A DNA stretch of 64,000 bases from Clostridium tagluense (GCF_003865095.1 NZ_BHYK01000007.1:140395-204394), one strand, 5' to 3'; positions 1-9,766 are shown, counted from the first letter of the stretch. Numbers and translations are program-made. Notes: generated by a model from the letters alone, not told the origin.

Positions 1-897
1 TTTACTCATTATACCTACAAAGAGATGAGGGAATGTTATAGCTTCCTTTAGTACTTGCCATTTCCAAAATTCAAGAGGATTTACAGTGTTGTACCAATGT
101 AGGATTTGTTTTGTTTGCAATAAATTCCAGCTGCCATGTCTTTTCATTACTTTATTTAAAAATTTTCTGATATCCCGTGTAGGCAAGTCAATAGCTATAG
201 AATCTATATCTAAAACAAATATTTCCTTGGATTTTGTAAGAATGAGATTTCCAGCGGTAAAATCTTGATGACAGAGGGAATTTAAATTTTTATCAGTTTC
301 AACCCATTTGCTATAACCTGAATTTTTATTTTCACTTATGGCTAGCTCCATCCTTTTATAAAAATAAGGAAATACATTTAGGATAATTGCGCCAAATTCC
401 GAATGGTTAGATTTAGACTGTTCCATATCATAAAAACCCTTTAATTTAGTCATTTGACTTTGAAATTCTTCGCCTTGAAGGCCTAAGTGAATTCTTACCT
501 TACAATCGTTAGGCGGTACAAAATTTTTAGATGCAGAATGAAAATTAGCTAATTGCTCCACAACAAGTCTTAATTCTTGAGGGTTGTCCTCATTTGGAGT
601 GACACCAGATATAGCCTCGCTTAAAACATAGCAGCAATCAATCCCTTTTATAAACTTAGCGCCTTGTTTTGTTTTAATAATTCTAGGAAGCTTAACTTTG
701 TTATTCAATAAATGTTCCACAGCTGCAAGTATGAATTGGAGGGTTTTAGCAGAGCAGGAATGTTTTTTTAAAATTTTATCACCATGAGGTGTTTTTATCC
801 ACCACACTGCCTTTTTACCTTTATTACATTCATTTCTTATATTAGTTACAGTAATATCATATTGGGCTAATATTAAATTTATATTTTCTTCTCCCAT
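1..897 (-). CDS. CotS-family spore coat protein, kinase-like fold (3' end outside window)
   Basis: The frame opens at ATG 897 behind a clear AGGAGG and runs off the left edge, so the C-terminus is missing. The product has an aminoglycoside-phosphotransferase/CotS kinase-like fold: a lysine-rich N-lobe (KILKKH near residue 40), a catalytic-loop-like HQDFTAGN near residue 205 and a metal-site-like LDIDSI near residue 227. CotS and CotI relatives are spore coat proteins of Bacillus and Clostridium, and some act as coat protein kinases. This fits the other coat genes nearby. A different member of the APH-like kinase superfamily is possible, but the low-GC spore-former context favours CotS. Confidence 0.8.
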   Translation of the reverse strand, partial: MGEENINLILAQYDITVTNIRNECNKGKKAVWWIKTPHGDKILKKHSCSAKTLQFILAAVEHLLNNKVKLPRIIKTKQGAKFIKGIDCCYVLSEAISGVTPNEDNPQELRLVVEQLANFHSASKNFVPPNDCKVRIHLGLQGEEFQSQMTKLKGFYDMEQSKSNHSEFGAIILNVFPYFYKRMELAISENKNSGYSKWVETDKNLNSLCHQDFTAGNLILTKSKEIFVLDIDSIAIDLPTRDIRKFLNKVMKRHGSWNLLQTKQILHWYNTVNPLEFWKWQVLKEAITFPHLFVGIMSK

Positions 898-900
898 GAT

Positions 901-1204
901 ATGGCCTCCTTGTAAATCGCTTAAGCAGATAACAATATTAATTGTTATCTTACTATAAATATAAAAAGTTATTTATTTTAAAATTGCTCTTTGTAATATA
1001 TACCATTTTATAATTAAATATTTAAAATGGTAATCTATTTAAGAGAATTGAGTTTGCAATAACATAAATTTAGAACTATATATGAAACCCTGAGGAGCCT
1101 TATTGAGGAAAAGAAAGCCATTGTAAGATTATATTAGTTAATAGATAAAACTATTAATCCATATTTTTATAGTGCATCCTCAGGGAATGTTAATTTAAAG
1201 TTTG
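901..1204. other. Intergenic region with a widely spaced 9-bp inverted repeat
   Basis: No gene is seen. CCCTGAGGA at 1088-1096 is matched by its exact reverse complement at 1177-1185, about 80 bases apart. The intervening sequence has no reading frame of note. It may be a decayed small element or a long-range RNA stem. Confidence 0.35.
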
Positions 1205-1477
1205 TTAAAACTCAAAGGTATTATCCTCATTATCATTTGTATTTTCTTCAAAGTCTTCAAGTTGTTCAGGTTTTTCGCCCCATTTAACTTTAATTGTAAA
1301 ATCGCCATAATTTTCATCTGAATCAAATTTAATTTGATAATCTAATTCTTCATTATCTGGTATTACAACACGAGTTCCTTCTATTTTTAGTTTGTCCTTG
1401 AATAATTTTATAACTTCATCTTTTAAGAAAAAATAAAATTCTTCTTTGCTACCAAGATATTTTTCTCTAGAATTCAT
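1205..1477 (-). CDS. Small acidic protein, amphi-Trp-like domain
   Basis: This is a 90-residue cytosolic protein starting at ATG 1477 behind AAAGGGGG. It has an N-terminal helix (SKEEFYFFLKDEVIKLF), then alternating strands with RVVIPDNEELDYQI near residues 35-48 and FTIKVKW near residues 61-67, and an acidic tail. The pattern of a proline-initiated strand, an acidic strand and a final strand ending in tryptophan resembles amphi-Trp domain proteins, whose function is unknown. The assignment is by pattern only. A degraded relative lies on the plus strand at 4364-4450. Confidence 0.6.
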   Translation of the reverse strand: MNSREKYLGSKEEFYFFLKDEVIKLFKDKLKIEGTRVVIPDNEELDYQIKFDSDENYGDFTIKVKWGEKPEQLEDFEENTNDNEDNTFEF

Positions 1478-1779
1478 GTATAAAGCCCCCTTTCACTATA
1501 ATAATATTCTAATGTGGCCTTAAGGGTGATAGTATTTATGTATATTTTTTAGGGAATTGGTAAAATAAACAAGCCCTCCATAGATTTTCTCTAGCATTTC
1601 GCTAACGACATTTCAGAAGATGATTTAATATAATATGTAATAAATGCTTTCAGTGGGTTCAAATTGAAAAAGTAAGGATATACAATGGTAAAGTTTTACA
1701 TATTTACTGTGTCACCTATAATTATGTGTAAGCATAGAATGGAATGAAGTGTATTATTCATTTTATTGGAGGTTTTTAC

Positions 1780-2865
1780 ATGAGTAATAAATATAAAGTT
1801 TGCGTATATGCAATCTGTAAAAATGAAGAAAAATTTGTTGACCGCTTTATGGATCATTTTAGTGATGCTGATGTTGTTATAGTTGTAGATACAGGCTCTA
1901 CCGATAATACAATTAATAAACTAAAAGAAAGAGGAGCCATTGTTTATTCTATGGATGCCAGGCCATTTCGATTTGATTATTCAAGAAATGAATGCTTAAA
2001 ATTCATTCCAGATGATATAGATATTTGTGTATCTGCAGATCTTGATGATGTTATTGAGAGTGGTTGGAGAAAGCATTTAGAAAATGCATGGACAAAAGAA
2101 ACCACAAGAGGATTATACCTATATAATTGGAAGGTTAATGATGACGGCTCGCCTGCGGTACAATATACTTGGGACAGAATTCATGCAAGACATGGATATA
2201 GATGGATATACCCAACACATGAGATTTTAGAATATTTGGGAGAGGGGGAGCAAAAACAAGTTTATATTAAGGGTATGGTAGTTAATCATTATCCCGATAA
2301 GACAAAAAATAGGAGTTTAAATCTTCCATTATTGAAATTGGCTATTGAAGAAAATCCTAATAGTAGTAGAAACACATATTATCTTGGTAGAGAGTATATG
2401 TTTGAGAGGAACTGGGATGATTGCATTTTAACCTTAAAGAATTATTTATCACTGCCTACATCAAATTATGAAGAAGAAAGAGCATCATCTATGAGGTTTA
2501 TTGCAAGAGCATATTGTGAAAAGGGAGAAATATTAAACGCTAAAAAATGGTATCATAAAGCCATAAGTGAATCTATTTCATTAAGAGAACCCTATATAGA
2601 GTTATCTTTATTAGCCTATAGGGAAAAGGATTGGCTTGGTGTTTATTATTATGCAACGGAAGCCTTAAAAATCAATAAAAAAACATTCAACTTTGCAAAC
2701 GATGAAAATGCTTGGGACTATACTCCTTATGATTTAGCAGCTTTAGGTTGTTATAATTTAAATCTCATGGTTGAAGCAATAGAATTTTCTGAGCAAGCTA
2801 TTAAGCTTTCGCCTAATGATAAAAGGTTATTAAATAATCATAAATTTTATTTAGATAGTTTATAA
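1780..2865 (+). CDS. Family 2 glycosyltransferase with C-terminal TPR repeats
   Basis: The product is 361 residues from ATG 1780, which sits behind GGAGG; an upstream in-frame ATG at 1744 lacks a site. The N-terminal half is a GT-A nucleotide-sugar transferase domain: VYAICKNEEKF at the start, the donor-site DTGSTDNT near residue 37, and an acidic SADLDDV near residue 88. The C-terminal half is helical with TPR-like repeats (LGREYMFERNWDDCI, LAALGCYNLNLMVEAI). Such proteins usually glycosylate surface or spore structures. The next gene encodes a collagen-like protein, a class often O-glycosylated at threonine, so it is a plausible but unproven substrate. A terminator follows. Confidence 0.85.
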   Translation: MSNKYKVCVYAICKNEEKFVDRFMDHFSDADVVIVVDTGSTDNTINKLKERGAIVYSMDARPFRFDYSRNECLKFIPDDIDICVSADLDDVIESGWRKHLENAWTKETTRGLYLYNWKVNDDGSPAVQYTWDRIHARHGYRWIYPTHEILEYLGEGEQKQVYIKGMVVNHYPDKTKNRSLNLPLLKLAIEENPNSSRNTYYLGREYMFERNWDDCILTLKNYLSLPTSNYEEERASSMRFIARAYCEKGEILNAKKWYHKAISESISLREPYIELSLLAYREKDWLGVYYYATEALKINKKTFNFANDENAWDYTPYDLAALGCYNLNLMVEAIEFSEQAIKLSPNDKRLLNNHKFYLDSL

Positions 2866-2895
2866 ATATAAATTTTACTTTATATAATATAGAAA

Positions 2896-2929
2896 TCAAT
2901 CAGCCAAAATTCTTGGCTGATTAATTTTT
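2896..2929 (+). terminator. Rho-independent terminator after glycosyltransferase
   Basis: A 10-bp perfect stem (AATCAGCCAA / TTGGCTGATT) with a short loop is followed by an AATTTTT tract. It separates the glycosyltransferase from the collagen-like gene. Confidence 0.8.
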
Positions 2930-3063
2930 GTGCTATATTTTTTTTGAATTTAACTGCAAGTTTTTATTAAATCTGTTTAACGTAAATTAAAGTTCTTGCA
3001 TACTATGTAAGGACAGTATTATAAATTATGCAAATAAAATAATAGCATTTTATATAAAGATAG

Positions 3064-4266
<1,203 letters not shown>

Positions 4267-4319
4267 TAGGATTAAGTTCAATTTTAAAAGCAACAGATTA
4301 TAAAAATAATTTTAAACAT

Positions 4320-4352
4320 TAAAAGGCTACCTACCTTAGGTGGCCTTTTTTT
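4320..4352 (+). terminator. Terminator after collagen-like gene
   Basis: An 11-bp stem (AAAGGC-T-ACCT / AGGT-G-GCCTTT, one T-G wobble) is followed directly by a run of seven T. Confidence 0.85.
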
Positions 4353-4363
4353 AGATAATATCT

Positions 4364-4450
4364 AGATTGTTTTATTACCTGATGGTGAAGAGCTAGATTA
4401 TACGATTTAATTTCATGGAGATGGAAATTGTGTTATTTTTAATTGGAAAA
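4364..4450 (+). pseudogene. Fragment related to the 1205-1477 gene
   Basis: Translation gives a stretch LLPDGEELDYTI, a stop, then FHGDGNCVIFNWKI. This lines up with IPDNEELDYQIKF...FTIKVKW of the complete gene at 1205-1477. There is no start codon, and stops lie both before and within the fragment. It is a degraded copy on the opposite strand, just upstream of cotJA. Confidence 0.65.
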
Positions 4451-4514
4451 TATACTCACTTTTTTCAATGTTTGCATATAATATTATGTACTAAATACTT
4501 TCTGGAGGTTTAAA

Positions 4515-4769
4515 TTGAAGCAGACTGATACAGGAAAAAAGATGTCTAAAGTCGAAGAAATGAGCAATTGTATACCACAAGAAACTATAATTGAAAATGT
4601 TAGGCTAGCTGCTGCATATGTTCCATTCCAATTCCTTTGTGCTGTGTTTACGCCAGTCGAAGCACTTAGAAGAGGAACTGCTTTCCCCGAACTTTACAGT
4701 CCTTATAAAGGTGAGGACAAAAAAAGTAGACCATGTAAATTGGAAACAATTCAAAAGGAGCGAATCTAA
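4515..4769 (+). CDS. cotJA: Spore coat protein CotJA
   Basis: The product is 84 residues. The start is TTG 4515, seven bases after GGAGG; ATG 4542 lacks a good site. It shows the CotJA pattern of a short proline-rich protein with PFQFLCAVFTPVEALRRGTAFPELY and PYKG near the C-terminus. It is the first gene of a cotJA-cotJB-cotJC operon, and its stop overlaps the cotJB start by one base (TAATG). In Bacillus the cotJ operon encodes inner coat proteins made in the mother cell. Confidence 0.9.
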   Translation: MKQTDTGKKMSKVEEMSNCIPQETIIENVRLAAAYVPFQFLCAVFTPVEALRRGTAFPELYSPYKGEDKKSRPCKLETIQKERI

Positions 4770-5056
4770 TGAGAAATGAAATGAATAAAATGGAAATGTT
4801 AAAACAGATTAGTGCAACACGGTTTATGATGATAGACTTAGCTTTGTTCCTTAATACTCATCCATTGGATAGAGAAGCTGTTGTAGAGTATAATAATTAC
4901 ATTATGCAATGGAGAGGACTAAAAGAAAACTATGAGATGAATTACGGCATGTTAACTCAACTTAACTCCTTAAGCCCATACCCATGGCAATGGATAAGCG
5001 AACCCTGGCCTTGGGAAAATGAAGCTAATTTTATGTTTGAAAAGGAGGAAGTGTAA
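4769..5056 (+). CDS. cotJB: Spore coat protein CotJB
   Basis: The product is 95 residues, translationally coupled to cotJA by a one-base stop-start overlap. The sequence shows family features: an N-terminal helix with MMIDLALFLNTHPLD, then YNNYIMQWR, and a tryptophan/proline-rich end (YPWQWISEPWPWE). CotJB works with CotJA and the catalase-like CotJC in the coat. Confidence 0.92.
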   Translation: MRNEMNKMEMLKQISATRFMMIDLALFLNTHPLDREAVVEYNNYIMQWRGLKENYEMNYGMLTQLNSLSPYPWQWISEPWPWENEANFMFEKEEV

Positions 5057-5059
5057 TTT

Positions 5060-5650
5060 ATGTGGACATACGATAAATTCCTAGAATATCCAGTAAAAAT
5101 TAAAACTCCTAATCCAGAAATGGCAAAAATTATTATTACTCAATATGGTGGTCCAGACGGTGAGCTAGGTGCATCATTAAGATACTTAAGTCAGAGATTT
5201 TCTATGATAACTCCCGAAGCTATAGCAACATGTAATGATATAGGCACTGAAGAACTAGCTCATTTAGAAATGGTTGGAAGCATGGTTCGTCAATTAATGA
5301 AATGCGCAACGCTAGAGGAAATTCAAAAAGGCGGCATGAGTGGCTACTATGCTGATCATGGTAGAGGAATATACCCTGTAAGTGCATCAGGAGTTCCTTT
5401 TACAGCTGCAGGGTTTCAATCAAAAGGGGATCCCATTGTAGACCTTACTGAAAATTTAGCCGCAGAACAGAAAGCGAGGGCTACCTACGAATATCTAATT
5501 AATATGGCTGATGATCCAGATGTAATAGAGCCTTTAAAATTTTTAAGAGAAAGAGAAGTTGTTCATTATCAAAGATTCGGTGAAGCACTAAGAATTGTTC
5601 AGGATCATCTACAACAACCACATTTATTTATAATGCATAAACCAGTTTAA
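5060..5650 (+). CDS. cotJC: Manganese catalase family coat protein CotJC
   Basis: The product is 196 residues, starting four bases after cotJB behind GGAGG. It is a ferritin-like di-manganese catalase: GTEELAHLEMV near residue 57-70, and EREVVHYQRFGEAL near residues 164-177 gives the second pair of metal ligands. The length is typical of CotJC. It likely decomposes hydrogen peroxide at the spore surface. A terminator follows directly. Confidence 0.93.
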   Translation: MWTYDKFLEYPVKIKTPNPEMAKIIITQYGGPDGELGASLRYLSQRFSMITPEAIATCNDIGTEELAHLEMVGSMVRQLMKCATLEEIQKGGMSGYYADHGRGIYPVSASGVPFTAAGFQSKGDPIVDLTENLAAEQKARATYEYLINMADDPDVIEPLKFLREREVVHYQRFGEALRIVQDHLQQPHLFIMHKPV

Positions 5651-5658
5651 AATTTAAA

Positions 5659-5707
5659 ATATATATAGTTGTTGAATCTTTTTTAACAACTATATATATT
5701 TTTTTAT
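5659..5707 (+). terminator. Terminator of the cotJ operon
   Basis: A long AT stem, AATATATATAGTTGTT with AACAACTATATATATT, is followed by TTTTTTT. Confidence 0.85.
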
Positions 5708-5711
5708 CTCA

Positions 5712-5852
5712 TTATTTTGGTTCCTTTCTAACTGACTTATATTTAGATTTAGTCTTATCTTCAGGATTAATATATTCGTAATCGTTTTGTTCATTTTTCT
5801 TGATACCCAATGTAGCCATCTTATTTTTGGTTACAGTTAACTTATTACTCAT
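5712..5852 (-). CDS. Small basic protein of 46 residues, unknown
   Basis: The frame begins MSNKLTVTKNKMATLGIKKN and ends KSKYKSVRKEPK. The start at 5852 is preceded on the minus strand by AAAGGTGAG at good spacing. It is lysine-rich with no membrane segment and no cysteines. It converges with cotJC and shares the terminator zone. It is probably a small spore or regulatory protein, but the family is not recognised. Confidence 0.55.
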   Translation of the reverse strand: MSNKLTVTKNKMATLGIKKNEQNDYEYINPEDKTKSKYKSVRKEPK

Positions 5853-6092
5853 ATTATCTCACCTTTCATGATGTTATTTACTTTTAGGATATATAAACTA
5901 ATTTGAAATTTACGCAAACATGTATTTATCTTAATAATCTTTAAATATTATAATGACCAAAAATTCATTTTATATGCCTATTCATTTAGTAACAGTTCTA
6001 AAGTAAAGGGTTATTGATTTTTCAGATAGTAAAACTTAAAATACATAAAAAGATAACTTTTGTGGAAATATACTGCCGAAGGAGTGATTAAA

Positions 6093-6293
6093 ATGGAAAT
6101 GAACACTAGAGATACTATTATGAAAAAATTATTAGACGCACAAGAAAATACTAGAGACTATCAATCATTTGCAAGAGAAGTATCAGAAGAAGAAGTAAGT
6201 AATACATTCAGGGAATTTGCAGAACAATCTGCAATGCAAGCTAAGAAATTACAAGAATTATTAAATACACATGACGGAAAGCAATATAGCTAA
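6093..6293 (+). CDS. Small acidic helical protein, unknown (66 aa)
   Basis: The start chosen is ATG 6093 behind GAAGGAG; an upstream TTG frame from 6060 has no site. The product is fully helical and charged, with MKKLLDAQENTRDYQSFARE and FREFAEQSAMQAKKLQELL, much like a short ferritin-like or rubrerythrin-like helical pair but without the metal ligands. It is monocistronic with a terminator after it. The neighbours are spore genes, so a spore role is possible but not shown. Confidence 0.7.
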   Translation: MEMNTRDTIMKKLLDAQENTRDYQSFAREVSEEEVSNTFREFAEQSAMQAKKLQELLNTHDGKQYS

Positions 6294-6391
6294 GTATCCT
6301 AATTCAATTATTAGAAGGCATATAATTTATTAGGACAAAAGCGACTCGTCACATCCTCTGTGGACAATTTTAGAAAACTCTAATCTGAATT

Positions 6392-6434
6392 AAAAAGATG
6401 ATTTCTGTTCATTGAACAAGAGTCATCTTTTTTT
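6392..6434 (+). terminator. Terminator-like hairpin
   Basis: AAAGATGA pairs with TCATCTTT around an inner small palindrome (TTCATTGAA). A run of T follows. Confidence 0.7.
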
Positions 6435-6569
6435 AAATAAAAAAATCAGAAATTAAAATTGTAGTATATAGTTTATCAAGAATTTTTTATTTTAATATAA
6501 ATGAATTATATTTAGGTATATTAGTTAAACTATGTTAGAAAATAATTTAATTTAAAAGGAGGTTTCAAT

Positions 6570-6776
6570 GTGACTGTTAGCTCTAAGGTAAAACAAACAT
6601 TAGCCACTCTAAATGGGTCAGAAGCTACTTTAAGATTATATTCATTGCAGGAACGAGATAAAGAAGCTAAGGCTATTTACACTGAGGCATTCCAAGAAAT
6701 AAATAAAATTAAAATAGATTTAGAAAAAAGAGTGGGTTCTATAGAGTTTCAAGAGCCCCAGTACAAAGGCGACTAA
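6570..6776 (+). CDS. DUF1657 protein, first gene of spoVA operon
   Basis: The product is 68 residues from GTG 6570, seven bases after AGGAGG; the overlapping ATG two bases upstream reads straight into TGA. The sequence has the DUF1657 pattern: KQTLATLNGSEATLRLYSLQ, then a charged helix, ending FQEPQYKGD. DUF1657 proteins regularly flank accessory spoVA clusters, as here, where another copy closes the operon at 9562. Their function is unknown, with a presumed link to spore inner-membrane transport of dipicolinate. Confidence 0.85.
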   Translation: MTVSSKVKQTLATLNGSEATLRLYSLQERDKEAKAIYTEAFQEINKIKIDLEKRVGSIEFQEPQYKGD

Positions 6777-6789
6777 GTGAGGTGAAATA

Positions 6790-7314
6790 ATGAATACTTG
6801 GTTAATAATATTATTAAACTCAATAATTATATTTTTTTTAACATTAGTTTTAACAAGATTTATGAAGAAAAAAAATTTATCTAGAAGTACCCCCTTTGAC
6901 TTTATTTCTTATGTAGTCATTGCGCTTATAGTTACTTTAATCTCATTGGGCATAATTACAAATATATATTTTGGATTAACTGCGTTAGCTGTTTGGGCTC
7001 TAATGCCTATTATTTTAGATTATGCTTCCATGAAAAGCAACTGGATTTATAACATATTGAATGGTAAGGAAAGAGTTCTAATTAAAAATGGTAAAGTTAT
7101 GGAAGAAAATTTAGCTAAAGAAAGAATGACTGGGCAAGAGTTTATACAAGAATTACGTTGCCAAAAGGCATTTAATTTGGCAGATGTTGAATTTGGTATT
7201 ATGGAAACAACAGGGGATATAAATATTAGTTTAAAAGCTGATAAAAAACCTGTTACCTCATATGATTTAGGAAAAAAATTGCATCGAAGACTGAATCACA
7301 GACAGTTATCTTAG
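6790..7314 (+). CDS. DUF421 (YetF-like) membrane protein, N-terminal part, frameshifted
   Basis: The product is 174 residues. Three hydrophobic segments lie at about residues 3-23, 36-58 and 60-78, followed by the soluble DUF421 domain (NGKERVLIKNGKVMEENL, then FNLADVEFGIMETTG). After DLGKK the reading turns into an unrelated tail and stops at 7314. In the -1 frame, the sequence after the A7 run at 7272-7278 continues with IASKTESQTVILDGN and then the 7323-7649 frame, which matches the normal second half of the family. The gene is therefore split by a -1 event: an indel, a sequencing error, or programmed slippage at A AAA AAA. Confidence 0.8.
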   Translation: MNTWLIILLNSIIIFFLTLVLTRFMKKKNLSRSTPFDFISYVVIALIVTLISLGIITNIYFGLTALAVWALMPIILDYASMKSNWIYNILNGKERVLIKNGKVMEENLAKERMTGQEFIQELRCQKAFNLADVEFGIMETTGDINISLKADKKPVTSYDLGKKLHRRLNHRQLS

Positions 7315-7322
7315 ATGGAAAT

Positions 7323-7649
7323 ATGTTGAATGAAGGGCTTACCAATATTGGATTAAATCAAGGGTGGCTTAAAACAGAGCTTAAAAACAAAGGAGTAGCA
7401 CTTGAAAATGTTTTTATAGGTCAAGTAGATTCTTCAGGAGATTTGTATTTGGATCTTTTTGATGATTTGATTCAAGTCCCAAAAACACAGATTAAAGAAA
7501 TGCTATATGCCAGTATTCAAAAATGTCAGGCAGACCTTATGTCATTTGCTTTAGAAACAAAAAATGAAGCAGCAAAATCAATGTACTCAAAAAATACTGA
7601 AAATTTAAAAAGGGTCTTGGAAAAGTTAGAACCCTATTTATTACGTTAG
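7323..7649 (+). CDS. C-terminal half of the DUF421 protein with DUF1657-like tail
   Basis: The 108-residue frame carries what normally follows the DUF421 core: GLNQGWLKTELKNKGVALENVF and DSSGDLYLDLFDD. It then has a helical segment (FALETKNEAAKSMYSKN) that resembles the DUF1657 genes of this operon. In-frame coding extends upstream of ATG 7323 to about 7278. No good ribosome site precedes ATG 7323. Joined to 6790-7314 by a -1 shift, the product would be about 286 residues, the usual length for this family. It may be expressed only by frameshifting or not at all. Confidence 0.65.
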   Translation: MLNEGLTNIGLNQGWLKTELKNKGVALENVFIGQVDSSGDLYLDLFDDLIQVPKTQIKEMLYASIQKCQADLMSFALETKNEAAKSMYSKNTENLKRVLEKLEPYLLR

Positions 7650-7660
7650 AAGGTGAAATA

Positions 7661-8140
7661 ATGTCCAATATGAAAAAGAAAAAACTAACGCCAACGGAGC
7701 TACGATATGATAAATTGGTAAAAAAGATAGAACCTAAAAGACCTATTTTGAAAAATTGTGTTAAAGCATTCCTTGTAGGTGGAGCTATATGCACCATTGG
7801 TCAATGCTTACAATTATTTTTTATAACCTACCTTAATTTTAATGAAAAAACAGCAGTTAGTCCAACTTCAATAGTTTTAATCTTTGTGTCAGCTTTGCTT
7901 ACTGGACTTGGAGTTTATGATCACCTCGGCCAATGGGCCGGAGCTGGATCGGCTGTTCCGGTTACAGGGTTTGCTAATTCTATAGCTTCTGCTGCAATTG
8001 AACATAGAAGCGAAGGATATGTACTTGGAGTGGCTGGAAATATGTTCAGACTTGCTGGAGCAATCATTGTCTATGGCGTATTTTCTGCCTTTGTAGTTGC
8101 TACCATAAAAATCACAATAATATGGTTGGGGAGGATGTAA
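7661..8140 (+). CDS. spoVAC: Stage V sporulation protein AC
   Basis: The product is 159 residues. Hydrophobic segments at about residues 33-55, 65-85 and 130-157 surround the conserved VYDHLGQWAGAGSAVPVTGF loop. SpoVAC is an inner-membrane channel component for dipicolinic acid movement in spores and acts as a mechanosensitive channel in B. subtilis. It is followed directly by spoVAD with no gap, an operon arrangement seen in most spore formers. Confidence 0.95.
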   Translation: MSNMKKKKLTPTELRYDKLVKKIEPKRPILKNCVKAFLVGGAICTIGQCLQLFFITYLNFNEKTAVSPTSIVLIFVSALLTGLGVYDHLGQWAGAGSAVPVTGFANSIASAAIEHRSEGYVLGVAGNMFRLAGAIIVYGVFSAFVVATIKITIIWLGRM

Positions 8141-9142
8141 ATGCTTAAAGGACATCAATCATGGATTTTCAATTCTAAACCTACAATATTAGCATCAGCC
8201 GCAGTTGGTGGTCCTTTTGAAGCTGATGGTGCTTTAGCTGATGACTTTGATATACTTCATGAAGATTTGTGGCTTGGACAGGATAGCTATGAAAAAGCAG
8301 AAAAGGTTCTTCTGGAACATGCTTGCGAAAGAGCGATAAAAAAATCAAGTATAAAAAAAGAAGATATCAATTTTTTCATAAGTGGAGACTTAATGGACCA
8401 GATTATTTCTAGTAGTTTTACTGCAAGAACTTTGGGGATACCTTTTTTAGGGGTCTTTGGTGCTTGTTCTAGTTCCATGGAAAGTTTAGCCCTAGCAGCT
8501 CAATTGATAGAAAGTAAGGCGGCTAAATATGTTATAGCATCTGCAAGTAGCCATAATGCAGCTGCAGAAAAGCAATTTAGATATCCTACAGAGTACGGTG
8601 GACAAAAACCTCCTACTGCTCAATGGACAGTAACAGGAGCTGGAGCTGCGGTCCTTGGCGAAGATGGAATTGGACCTAAGATTACTTCGGCTACCATAGG
8701 CAGAGTAATAGATATGGGTATTTCGGACCCATTTAACATGGGAGCAGCTATGGCCCCAGCGGCTGTAGATACCATTGAAGCACATTTTAGAGATTTAAAT
8801 GTTGATGCCTCCTATTATGATCTTATTGCTACTGGTGATTTAGGCAAGGTAGGACATGAGCTTGCTATTAGTTTATTAAAAACCCATGGCACCGAAATGC
8901 CATCTAATATATTTACAGACTGTGGACTTTTAATATATAAAAAGGATCAACCAGTTTTTTGTGGCGGTAGTGGATGTGGCTGTTCGGCTACTGTAACTTA
9001 TGGGCATTTTCTTAACCGTATGCGTCGAGGGGAATTAAAGAGAATATTAATTGTTGCAACAGGTGCTTTAATGTCCCCAATATCTTACCAACAAAAGGAA
9101 AGCATACCTTGTATTGCTCATGCAGTTTCTATAGAAATGTAA
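8141..9142 (+). CDS. spoVAD: Stage V sporulation protein AD, dipicolinate-binding
   Basis: The product is 333 residues with a thiolase-like fold. Its start codon immediately follows the spoVAC stop. The family markers GVFGACSSSMESLALAA near residue 105 and FCGGSGCGCSATVTYGHF near residue 270 are present. SpoVAD binds dipicolinic acid and is needed for its uptake into the forespore and release in germination. Length is standard and no damage is seen. Confidence 0.96.
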   Translation: MLKGHQSWIFNSKPTILASAAVGGPFEADGALADDFDILHEDLWLGQDSYEKAEKVLLEHACERAIKKSSIKKEDINFFISGDLMDQIISSSFTARTLGIPFLGVFGACSSSMESLALAAQLIESKAAKYVIASASSHNAAAEKQFRYPTEYGGQKPPTAQWTVTGAGAAVLGEDGIGPKITSATIGRVIDMGISDPFNMGAAMAPAAVDTIEAHFRDLNVDASYYDLIATGDLGKVGHELAISLLKTHGTEMPSNIFTDCGLLIYKKDQPVFCGGSGCGCSATVTYGHFLNRMRRGELKRILIVATGALMSPISYQQKESIPCIAHAVSIEM

Positions 9143-9163
9143 AAAAGAGGTGTGAGTTTAATT

Positions 9164-9517
9164 ATGGAAAAGTTTATTTTTGCATTTGTAATAGGTGGTC
9201 TAATTTGTGTTATTGGGCAACTTATAATGGATATATTAAAGATTACTCCTGCACATACTACCTGCACATTAGTTGTAATTGGAGCAATTTTGGGAGGGCT
9301 AGGTTTATATGAGCCTTTGATAAAAATAGCAGGTGCAGGTGCATTTATACCTATAAGTAGCTTTGGAAATACTCTTGTAACAGGTGCCTTAATTGATGCT
9401 GAAAAAACAGGATTTATAGGCATATTTACTGGTATGTTAAAAACAGCAAGTTCTGGTATTTCTGCTGCAATAACTTTTGGGTTTATTGCTGCTATAATAT
9501 TTAAACCCAAAGGATAA
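9164..9517 (+). CDS. spoVAE: Stage V sporulation protein AE (AEb type)
   Basis: The product is 117 residues from ATG 9164, with GAGGTG 11 bases upstream; the GTG at 9152 lies inside that site. It has three to four membrane segments, with GLICVIGQLIMDI, GGLGLYEPLIKIAGAGAF and SSFGNTLVTGA as SpoVAE signatures. It forms the membrane part of the SpoVA channel with SpoVAC. It is homologous to SpoVAC, sharing the internal GLG-Y--L---AGAG pattern. Confidence 0.93.
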   Translation: MEKFIFAFVIGGLICVIGQLIMDILKITPAHTTCTLVVIGAILGGLGLYEPLIKIAGAGAFIPISSFGNTLVTGALIDAEKTGFIGIFTGMLKTASSGISAAITFGFIAAIIFKPKG

Positions 9518-9561
9518 ATATATTTAGCGACCCAGGAGATGATTTAAGGGAGGTGGAAACC

Positions 9562-9762
9562 ATGACTGTAGGAACTCAAATGCAACAAGCAATTGCTGGA
9601 CTGCAAAGCGCTTCTGCTACAATGAAGACTTTTTCTCTAGAAACAGAGGATAAGCAAGCAAAAAATGATTTTAAACAAATAGCAGAACAACTTGATTGTA
9701 CACTAGAGATCTTAAAAGGACGACAACAATATATTCAGGGACAAGAACCTCAATATAAGTAG
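9562..9762 (+). CDS. DUF1657 protein, last gene of spoVA operon
   Basis: The product is 66 residues from ATG 9562 behind GGGAGGT. It has the same architecture as the 6570 gene: MQQAIAGLQSASATMKTFSLE, a charged helix, and the ending GQEPQYK. Two DUF1657 copies bracketing spoVAC-D-E are typical of accessory spoVA clusters. A terminator follows at 9767. Confidence 0.87.
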   Translation: MTVGTQMQQAIAGLQSASATMKTFSLETEDKQAKNDFKQIAEQLDCTLEILKGRQQYIQGQEPQYK

Positions 9763-9766
9763 ATTT

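Noticed and set aside
1744..1779. Upstream start for the glycosyltransferase
   Set aside because: GGAGG lies within this stretch and serves ATG 1780. The extension has no family counterpart.
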